Shown piece by piece: positions 45,740 through 55,058 of a stretch of DNA of 64,000 nt. This DNA comes from Sipunculus nudus. Taxonomy: Eukaryota; Annelida; Sipuncula; Golfingiida; Sipunculidae. How positions within the stretch are numbered: the stretch's first letter is position 1; each line of letters starts with the position of its first letter. The position numbers were made by a program, and so were the translations under genes. Under the pieces are notes generated by a model that saw only the letters and a program-made list of their open reading frames with translations, searched no databases and was not told the DNA's origin. The stretch covers positions 26,041,033-26,105,032 of the forward strand of contig CM049309.1 in NCBI GenBank assembly GCA_026874595.1, read 5' to 3'.

Positions 45740-46150
45740 AAATCAACAGTATTTACAGGAAGTTGGGCAAAATTTAAGGTAATGATTTTACATTTATGCT
45801 TATAACTTAAAAATCTGCAAAATCATTTTTTAATGTATACAATAAAATCTTTATTAAATATAGTTATATATGCTTGCAAAAGACTCTCTAGCTTAAACAG
45901 TTATCATGTTAAGTAAAATCTTTCCAGATTTTTTAAAGGTACATTAAGTTAGGGCCCATGTCTTTAAAAAATTACATAATATTTACTTAATTTCTGACTT
46001 GTACATAGGAAATATATGCAGAGATGGTTTGGCCAAATTTAACAAAAACAACACCAGTGGTTTTCATAGTAGGCAATCTTGAAGTGTAACAATAGGTTTT
46101 TAGCTCAGCTGACTATGAGTCTATTTATATGACTGAAAGTCAGCTGAGCA
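45740..46150 (+). repeat. Family D 3' segment, plus orientation, inverted-pair left arm
   Basis: From 'ggaagttgggcaaaatttaa' it follows the last D subrepeat ('tttttaaaggtacattaagt', 'cagtggttttcatagtaggc') and reaches a plus-strand A terminus GAAAGTCAGCTGAGCAAAAA at about 46134-46150. It overlaps the start of a minus-strand terminus at 46101. Confidence 0.7.
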
Positions 46151-46530
46151 AAAAAAATCAAGAAAGATATTTACTCACTAAACATGAGAAATGTTGAAAC
46201 TAGAGGCTTTTCTTTCAAAGATATTACTTTATTTAATCAAGATTCAATTGTATACCAAAAATTAGATCAGAATTTGCAAATATTTTAAAATGTAAGCAAA
46301 AATATAAAATCAGCACCTTAAATTTCGCCCAACTTTGGCCACGTTTTTTTTCTGTAAGCACTGTTGATTTAATTTTCATAACATGCATACTTAAGGATTT
46401 CAGCTTCTAAATTTTAAAATTTGCCAACTGGCCAAAAACTGTAGCTTTTTATGAGACCATGTCAAACTTACACCTGGGCTATACTGGAGCCCCTCTCCAG
46501 TCACCTGCATGTCACCCTTATTGACCTTTC
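46098..46530 (-). repeat. Family D 3' segment, minus orientation, inverted-pair right arm
   Basis: TTTTTAGCTCAGCTGACTAT at 46098-46117 is the A/D terminus in reverse complement. The sequence to the right reads, on the minus strand, as D: 'ggccaaagttgggcgaaatt' and, further on, 'gtcacctgcatgtcaccctt' as the complement of the D 5' block. The two arms form an imperfect inverted repeat with about 20 bp between termini. Confidence 0.7.
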
Positions 46531-47865
46531 AGGCTTATTATACATGTATGCTTCGGGGGGGGGGGGGGGGGGGGGGAGGAGGGAGGAAGGGGCAGCCAGC
46601 CAGCTCTTGCATGGCTGGTCAAAGCTAGCCCTCCTATAGTAGTTGTTTTTGGCCAACAACATCAAAATAAACAAATATGAAATAAATTTTAATTGGTTTA
46701 TTATAACAATTTTAAGAACAATTGATGGAAGAGAATTTGTTAGTTAATGAGTAACAGGGAATTACTTTGCAATTACTGTTGTGTGGATCTTGTATTGATG
46801 GCCCCAGATGTATTCCAAATGACACCATGTAGTCACCTTTGGGTATTTTTCATTTCAATTCATAGGATTCAGTGATTCCTCTTTGGGAAATAATCAAATT
46901 TACCAGATGGAGCCACCCAGGGTGGAAACTTCATAGTGCTGTTGGGGCAAGATGGAAGGTTTTCTTCTCAAAGCTGGCAGTCCAAGGGCATAAGAAGAGT
47001 TGTTAGGAGCACACTGGCTGGAGAAACCCCCCGACTCTTACAGAGGGGCTAGATATCACTATTTATTTGGCAACACTGTATACCGAATTATCAATCGGCA
47101 TTGCTGATCCTAAGGCTATACCAATCACGTGTTGTAGACAAGTCATTGTGTGAGGCAATAATTCCAACAGACATGTATCCGAAAGGAGATTAAGACTGGA
47201 AATCAGTCACATCAAAGAAATGATAAGCAATATTCAGATAAATCATGTTACACTGTCAGACACCAAACAGCAGTTAGCCGATTCCCCCACAAAAAAGGGA
47301 GTTTTCACCTCATGAACTTTTGAGAACTATTGAGCATGGTGTACTCATCATCGACAACCTGTAGAATTTAATCGGCTGGATCTACAAGATAACTGGTTAA
47401 TGTGAAGTAATATCAGTTACATATGAACATTTTATTTTTGTTTTATTTCTCATTCCATTACATTTATTCAAGTAAAGACTCTAAGATAACAAAATAAGCA
47501 TTATCTACAGTGACTCTTGTTTGAATTCCATGAACATTTTTAATTCCATAATTTATATAATTTTCTCTTAAAAGAAGAGGATGATTATGTTAACTTGCAT
47601 ATTACTAATAAGGCACCAATATTATTGGACTGTGTGAAATTTGTCATTTGGTTTCATTTGGGTCTGGTCATTATTAGCCTGGGGAAAAAAGGGGATTTCG
47701 TTGTGTGGTAATGGTGGACATTGGCTTGTATACATGTGCAGAATAAATGGTGCTGTTAATTACTGTTAACCTTGGTGTTGTGTTTGATTGTCAGTGCTAC
47801 GAGTTTACAATAGATACAATTTGTGTTGACTGTTGTGTACCCAAACTAACTGTTTGGGTACTCAA
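46531..47865. other. Unassigned DNA with a 22-G run
   Basis: Positions 46555-46576 are 22 consecutive G followed by a purine-rich AGGAGGGAGGAAGGGG. The remainder matches no repeat family in the window, and I see no convincing exon. Confidence 0.45.
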
Positions 47866-48069
47866 AATCATGTTTTCAGTCCATAGGTCACAGAATATAG
47901 GTCACCATGACCCTTTCAGGTTTCCAAGGAGATTTGCCTAGGACCTCCCTGGATGTACAGTTAGAAGTTTCCAAGTCTAACAGTTAAGATTTGTGCCCTA
48001 GCTGTTGAGACGGCTGCCAGACAAAGGGTGATCACTGTAGCTTGTTATGACTTACAGTCAGCTGAGATA
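47866..48069 (+). repeat. Family A half-core with terminus
   Basis: 'ataggtcaccatgaccc', 'ggtttccaaggagattt' and 'agatttgtgccctagctgtt' lead to GACTTACAGTCAGCTGAGAT at 48049-48068. The next bases are the C leader AAACAAGGCC, so A tail and C head are fused without spacer. Confidence 0.7.
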
Positions 48070-51000
48070 AACAAGGCCTACAGGCCTAATGCGAACCTGT
48101 GCATTGGGAAATACACCAGGTATAATGCTTCAATGCTGGAATATTACTTTTCATGTATATGAACAATGCAAGTACTAAACATTTTGAATAAGAAACAATT
48201 ACACAAACATCACTGCTGAAATTCTGGCATGGGTGCACACAACACAAAAACGACTGTAGCTGGCACCACCAGTCTTGTATACAATGAAGCTATCAGGGTA
48301 TACACATATGCCAATTATCAGACTGATATATCAAACCCCTCCTGAGAAATAAGCGGGGACACACATTGTGCAAAAATAATAGTAGGTGGCACCACCAGTC
48401 TTATACATGACAAAGCTATTCGATATGTATAAATATGCCCAATTTGGGGCTGATATATTCAATTCCTCTGTAGAAATAACCAGGCACATAGACTGTGCAA
48501 AAGTCAATGTACGTGGCACCACCTGTCTTGTAAATGAGAATACCATCAAAGACGCATAGACAGGTCAAAATATCAGTCCAATACATCAAACTTCCCAAGA
48601 GTTTGATGCACTGGGCTGACAAGGCTTAGGTGAGTAAGGCAGTTGCCCCAAAGTGACCTGTGACAAATTGCTGCCTCAAGCTACTGCACTGAGTGAACTC
48701 TTGACCTGCACCTGGCTAGACTGAGTGAACTTTTGACCTGTACCTGGCTGCACTGAGTGAACTCTTGACCTGTTGCATAATCTGACACAGTTGGCAGTCT
48801 GCCAAAGCTATAAATAGATTCAGGCTGAACTTTGATGAAAAATATGATGCAGTGAGCAGTCTGCCAAAGCTATAAATAGAATGCAGCTACTGCACTGAGT
48901 GAACTCTTGACCTATACCTGGCTGCACTTCTTAAAATCCTGGCACTGTGCAAAAACTATTTATAGAGCTGACATCATCTAATGGCCAACATCAAGGCACT
49001 GGCAATCTGTCAATGGTAAACAAAGTGCTGCCATCTGAACACAAAAGTGGTCCCTACTTGAAATAACTTTGAAATTTATTTTCCCAATACAAAATGCTTT
49101 TCAGCTGACTTTTTATAAAAAAGAAGTCAGGAATATATGCAAAGTTATTTCGGATGCATACTGAATGCAAAATTAAAATACAGTTGTATCTCACTGATGG
49201 CAAAATCTTGAATTATGTTGAGTAGGGATACCAATTATTTATAATCCACGTACAGGTGTCTTTATATAGCCACAGAGAGCTGAATATCCATGATTGTAAC
49301 ATTCCCTTGTATGATAAATAACTTAAATTATATATCTAAATTTTTTTAAAAGCTTTTAAAAAGCTTTCTTGTCAATATTAACCTAAGATAACCTCAAATC
49401 TAAATGACATATATGGTAAAATGACTCAATTCAATCTCCATAATTCAACCAAAAAATCATTCATGTGGAACCATTAATGACATTTATTTTAAGAATTATT
49501 GTAGGGATTATTCTTATAAAATATTTAACAAACTGGCTTCAGTGGCATCAGTCAAAAAACGTTTCGCAGGTTTATGACTCACATAGGAAAATACAGCAAA
49601 CTGGCTAAGTTCAGCTTCCTGTAACTCAGCTAAAAAGCACTGAACCAAAACCATTTGAACAAACTTGAATAATCAACATCTGAGGATAATTAATGTGTGA
49701 GTAGGGTTGGGACGGTTACCGGTATACGGTATTATCACGATATCTGACAGCTACGGTTATCATACCGTCAACTTTCCTATTATCGCGATACCATGATATC
49801 ATTTTTTTGTTCGCGATTTTGGTTCACAAGCAAGCCTTTGAGGTTCAAAATAAATTTATTTCGAAGAATCACATTTATTTTTATAAACCACATGTATTTG
49901 AATACACGCGTTTGGGTGGAACCGTGTGCTTACAGACTTCGGGATTAGTCGGAAATGTTCGGAAGTAGCAGGATGAATCAGAGAGGACAAAAGCTTGAGA
50001 ATTCCAGGAGAAAATAACATTATAATAAAAGAGCAATAAATACACATATTTATGCATTTATGCTTTTATTGCATGGGACGAAAATGTCAACATAAAAGTA
50101 TCACAACTGAATCGAACATTCCATACGGGTTGCATATTTTGCCATAAAAAATTGGGATGGTATATTTAGCCATGATTGGTATTACACGCTCTCCGAAAAT
50201 TCGCCGGGATTCTCCGGCTCTTATGTAGCAAAAGGAAACTGATGGAAAGTTCTGACAAGCGTGATTGGACAATGGGGGCAGGACTTCCTGCGCCTCAAGC
50301 TTGCACACCTGCAGGACCTTCATGCAACTTACATTACTTAATGAGTCTTTCTGTGATACTGGCACAATAGGTATAAATGATATTAATATTCAGCCCCTTG
50401 TATAAAGTCAAGACTTTAAAGGTGGTTGTTATAAATATCATTATTGATGGCTTATTAATGCCATTATATATAATTAAAAATATCGCGATATCACGGTATA
50501 TCGCGATAAAATTTAAATAATTATCATGATATCAAAAACCTATATCGTCCCAACACTATGTGTGAGATTTAAGAATTTGGCCATGTGGTTTTTGAGAAGA
50601 AGATCTTTGTAGCCACTGAGCTAACATGGGCTGTTATGGCATATGACCAAATTAAGCTTCCCATAACTCAGCCAAAAGTCACTGAACATAGACCATTTGA
50701 ACAAACTTGAATTATCAACATCTGAGGATAATTAATGTGTGAGATTTAAGAATTTGGCCTAGTGGTTTTTGAGAAGAAGATTTTTGTAGCCAATTAGCTA
50801 AAATGGGCTGTTATGGCATATGACTAAATTCAGCTTCCCATAACATAGCCAAAAGTCACTGAACTGAGACCATTTGAACAAACTTCAGAAAGTACTACCC
50901 TAGGATCATTTCTGTGCGATATTAAACAATTTGGCCGTTTCGTTTCAGAGAAGTAGTTATTTGTACCTGTCAGTATGATACGGGCACTGGTGACCCCCGT

Positions 51001-51488
51001 ACTAAAAGGCCGATGCAGGTGGCGCCACCAATACCTCAATTTCAGATATGACTCATGTGACCAACATTGGCATAAAATTTGGTGATGATAGCTCAAGCCA
51101 TTTCTGAGATTGTAATTTTAGTATGCTTTTTTGGACAGATGACTAAGTTCAACTTCCTGTAACTCGGCCAAAAATCACCAAACTTAAACCATCCGAACAA
51201 ACTTGAGAGAGATTGTTCCAGAAATCATTTCTGTAAAATGTTGGACAATTTGGCTGAACAGATTCGGAGAAGAAGATTTTTTAAGTTTTTTTTAGCTTTT
51301 TCCCTATAAAATCTAAGAAAATGCAGTTAGCCAAAAAATAAGCAAAATCCAATGGAGTTTTTTAGATGACTAATTTTAAGCATAAAATTTTGTGATGCTA
51401 ATTCTTGCCGTTTTCAAGATAGTATAGGTAAACGTACAGACAACGGATGACGCCACACCATCGCATAAGCTCACAGGTTCGCTAAAAA
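48070..51488 (+). mobile_element. Full-length family C element, interrupted by a hAT-type insertion
   Basis: The 5' end is AACAAGGCCTACAGGCCTAA then TGCGAACCTGTGC; the 3' end is AAGCTCACAGGTTCGCTAAA then AA at about 51469-51487. The box GCGAACCTGTG and the terminus CACAGGTTCGC are reverse complements. Inside are 'accaccagtcttgtatac'-type units, repeated 'gtgaactcttgacctg' blocks, then 'ataactcagccaaaa' and 'aaatttggtgatgatagctc' units, with GGTGGCGCCACC at 51018. Without the 857-bp insertion at 49702-50558 it is about 2.56 kb. No conserved coding frame was found. Confidence 0.8.
49702..50558. mobile_element. 857-bp hAT-type non-autonomous element with 8-bp TSD
   Basis: The terminal inverted repeats are TAGGGTTGGGACG at the left and CGTCCCAACACTA at the right (12 of 13 match). 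Exact 8-bp direct repeats TGTGTGAG flank it at 49694-49701 and 50559-50566, the TSD length characteristic of hAT transposons. Subterminal regions are rich in TATCGCGATA-like motifs. The empty site AATTAATGTGTGAGATTTAA is present elsewhere in C copies at 36243-36262 and 50729-50748. The 92-codon minus frame inside (50087-50365) resembles no transposase that I know. Confidence 0.92.
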
Positions 51489-52357
51489 GGGAAACTTAAT
51501 AACAGTATACCAGTATATTCTGCAACTTTGATGGAATTTACTTGTCTTGCATTGCTGCACCACATGGGATATCAGGTCATTTACTACCTCTGTGCTTACA
51601 GGTATTCTATGTTCCTCTTTGACTGATTATCACAAGTTTATTCTGTTCTTGTAACAATAAGTAATGATGTACACATTCAACTACATCTTATAGTGTTTCT
51701 TGCTCAGGTCCAGGTTTCTATTATAGTTTAGATAAATTCTTTGAGTCTTCTAAATCTAGTCACCAGATCAATGTATGGGGTATCTGCATTCAGCAGCAAG
51801 CAGATGATAATATCTCCTTTGAGATAACTGGTATCCTGGTGGGTCTGTAGGATATGTTTTCTATATCTACATAGGTGAAAACACTTGTGATTGTTTGTAA
51901 TAATTTGAATTTTGACATATCTATAGACAAAACTGGAACTTGTGAGAGATATCAGAGAGTTAAGCATGAATGTTGAGGCATTCTTCCTTTCTTCATTCTT
52001 AGTTTGCTGTGCCATGAGGATGGGAAAGACTGATTTTTCTCCACATGGTGTATGATGCCTCCAGACACCCTGTCTGATGGGCCTGTCACATCGAGAATGA
52101 TAGGCCTTAGAGCCTGGTATTAGGGTGATAGATACATGTTTGAGTCAGACAGGATTTCTGTGTCATTACATTTCCAATAACCAATGACAACCATTTTTAC
52201 CATCACATTCTGATCATGAATTATGATGTATGAATCTGTCCTGTATGGGTATGATAGATCATAGTCACAATATTAAGTAGGTTAAGATATATTTATACAT
52301 ATACGGGTATTAAAATGACCACATAACCACCACCGAACTAATTCTATTGTAATATAA
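51489..52357. other. Unassigned single-copy-like DNA
   Basis: There is no match to the repeat families. The 95-codon minus frame (51728-52015) has no recognisable domain and no supporting splice or regulatory signals that I can see. Confidence 0.4.
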
Positions 52358-52390
52358 ACAAGGCCTACAGGCCTAATGCAAACCTGTGCA
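52358..52390 (+). repeat. 33-bp stub of a family C 5' end
   Basis: AACAAGGCCTACAGGCCTAA then TGCAAACCTGTGC: hairpin and box only, then unrelated sequence. It is useful as an example of a bare 5' end. Confidence 0.75.
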
Positions 52391-52530
52391 AAGTTTGGGA
52401 GTATGAATGGAGGTTTATTTTTAAAATTTAATATTGATCCTCTTAAGTCCTGCATATCTTCCTTAGTCATTATGATTTCAGCAAAATGGATGTTTCGGAC
52501 CTGCAAGTTTCAGACTAGGACATTTTAAAA

Positions 52531-53570
52531 CTAGAAAATAGGTAGTCGACAAGCGACTATATGTATCCGCAGAAATTACAGTGGGACGGGTGAAGTGAGG
52601 CATGGATTAAGTGGCAAGGGGAATAGAGTGAGGTGTGTTGCATATCAGCATGGTTGTCGGCAGCCTAAACGTTAATGTAGGTGGTGCCACCTGTCATAAA
52701 ATCGAGAAAATTGTCCAGGATGTATAAACCTGAAAAATTTCATGTGAGTCAAACCACTGCTGAGATATGAGTGATTTTATCCCAAGACAGATGAACAGAT
52801 GGATGCTGTGCATAAGTGGTTGCAGGTGGCACCACTAGTTTTGCCTATAATAAAGAGCTATGTGAGATCTATACACAAGCAAAATTTTGGCCCAATCTGT
52901 CAAACGGTTCCAGAGATATGAGCTTGGATGTCTGCAGAGTAAACGTGAATGTAGGTGGCGCCACCTGTCATAAAATCGAGAAAGCTGTCCAGGATGTATA
53001 AACCTGCAAAATTTCAGGTGGAAAAGTCAAACCACTGCTGAGAAATGAGTGATTTTATCCCAAGGCAGATGAACAGATGGGCACTGTGCAAAAATGGTTG
53101 CAGGTGTTGCCACTAGTTTTGCTTATGATGAAAAGCTATGTGAGATCTATAAACATGCAAAAATTTGGCCCAATCAGTCAAACAGTTCCTGAGATATGAG
53201 CTTGAATGTCTGCAGCATTAACGTGAATGTAGTTGGCGCCACCTGTCAGAAAATCAAGAAAGCTATCCATGATGTATACACATGAAAAATTTCAGGTGGA
53301 TTTTAATCCAAGGCAGATGAACAGATAGACGCTGTGCAAATGGTTGCAGGTGGCGCCACCAGTGTTGCGTATGATGAAGAGCTATATGAGATCTATACAC
53401 ATGCAAAATTTTGGCCCAATTGGTTAGACAGTTCCCGAGATATGAGCTTGGATGTCTGCAATGTTAACGTAAATGTAGGTGGTGCCACCTGTCATAAAAT
53501 CAAGAAAGCTTTCCAGGATGTATACACATGCAAAATTTCAGGTGGATAAGTCCAACCAATACAGAGATAT
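52531..53570 (+). repeat. Family B 5' end and core, 3'-truncated
   Basis: The start is ACTAGAAAATAGGTAGTCGA with perfect hairpin GTAGTCG/CGACTA and a mutated box TGTATCCGCAGAAAT. Three to four 280-bp-type units follow, with GGTGGTGCCACC, GGTGGCACCACT and GGTGGCGCCACC sites. It continues directly into family C 3' sequence at about 53571. Confidence 0.75.
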
Positions 53571-53682
53571 GATGCTAGCTCCTGCCCTTTTTTGAGATAG
53601 CTATGATGCACAATGGAGTAAGGAAGGACAATGCCACACAGATTGCTTTGTTGCATAAGCTCACAGATTCGCTAAAAATGCA
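53571..53682 (+). repeat. Family C 3' terminus fused to a B core
   Basis: 'gatgctagctcctgccc' leads to GCATAAGCTCACAGATTCGC then TAAAAA at about 53676, the C terminus with one change. Because it follows a B core, this is a B/C chimaera with mismatched box and terminus. Confidence 0.7.
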
Positions 53683-53743
53683 AACCAAGTTTTTTCAAAC
53701 TGTTAAAATATATAGTTCAAATAGTTCTAATCTGGGCATTCTG

Positions 53744-53806
53744 CGTCTAGACGATATGTCTAGGCGTCTAGATGCTGTGTCTAGACGTCTAGACACATTA
53801 TCTAGA
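53744..53806 (+). repeat. Three 21-bp units built on TCTAGACGTCTAGA-type palindromes
   Basis: CGTCTAGACGATATGTCTAG and relatives repeat at 53744, 53765 and 53786. Being 21 bp, the unit keeps one frame and encodes RLDxxSR three times inside a 77-codon frame (53603-53836). That frame starts in C repeat sequence, so it is probably not a gene. Confidence 0.75.
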
Positions 53807-54080
53807 CACCAGACAAAGCCAGGTCAGTTGCCATGATGTCTGGACCCCACCTTGTTGTACACAGTGACCTCCTGACTCGGCTGCTGAAACTCAGCATGTT
53901 GTCAAATCTGTTTTCAAACACAGAAAGCCTTTTTCAATTGGCTACATTACTTTTTTAAAGCTGCATTAACCCAATCTATTCTTATAAAACTGGCAGAACC
54001 CTACCATAGAAGAATTCTTGTAAAGTTTAAACCAATCAGCTTAACAGTTTCATCATAAAACAGTGTATATGCTAAAAAGA

Positions 54081-54573
54081 GTCTAAAATTACATTTTCGC
54101 TTGTAAAAGACAGATCAATGTAGGTGGCACCACCAATGCCTCAATTTCAGATATGACTTATGTGATAAACATTGGCATAAAATGATAGCTCTTTCCATTT
54201 CTGAGATTTTAATTTTAGTGTGCTCTTTTGGAAAGATGACTAAGTTCAACCTCCTGTAACTTGGCCAAAAATCCGAACTGGAACCATTCAAACAAACTTG
54301 AGAGAGACTGTTCCAGGGATCATTTCTGTGAAATATTGGACAATTTGGCTGGACAGTTTCGGAGAAGATTTTTAAAGCTTTTTCCCTATAAAATCTAAGA
54401 AAATGCAGTTAGAAAAAAATAAACAAAATCTGATAGTTTTATAGATGACTGATTATTTGCAAAAACTTTGGTGATGCTAGCTCCTGCTGTTTTTGAGACA
54501 GCTACGGTTAACATACAGATGACCTATGTCACATGATGCCGCACCATCTCATAAGCTCACAGGTTCGCTAAAA
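54081..54573 (+). repeat. Family C 3' part with terminus
   Basis: It runs from 'atcaatgtaggtggcaccac' through 'gttcaacctcctgtaact', 'agagagactgttccaggg' and 'ctataaaatctaagaaaa' to AAGCTCACAGGTTCGCTAAA then AA at 54573. It is collinear with 50980-51488. The 5' part is absent. Confidence 0.8.
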
Positions 54574-55058
54574 ATATTTGCATTACACTTGTGGGGGGGG
54601 GGGGATGATATTAAAATAATTGCATCTATACCTGTGACCCATGCTCCCCAGTGACCCATTATAAATCAGGTAAGCAGAGAGAGCTGCACTGCATGACCTC
54701 CAGTGACAATTAATTAAGAGTTGGCTGTTTGACAATGCTAGTGAATACAATAAAAAGTCTAAAAATTTCTTTTTAAATTTAATAACTAACCTAATTTGAG
54801 AGCTTTTATTTTCAATTTGAGATTTTAACAGATAACACACTGTGAAAATAAAATCCACAGTACTTATATGAAAAAATTATGCCATGCTCAAAGTACTGAT
54901 TTTATAATTATGCTCCTGACTTAGAAAATTTACAAAATTCTGATCTGAATTCTGGTAAATAGTTTAGCCAAAAACACGCATAAGGTTCATCAAGAAACCT
55001 GTTTTGGCAAAAATATATTACTAATTAACATCTAAATGTCCATCTGTTTAATATATAA

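Noticed and set aside
49856-50365. Transposase remnant inside the hAT-type element
   Set aside because: Neither the 63- nor the 92-codon frame shows recognisable transposase, BED finger or dimerisation motifs, so the element was called non-autonomous.
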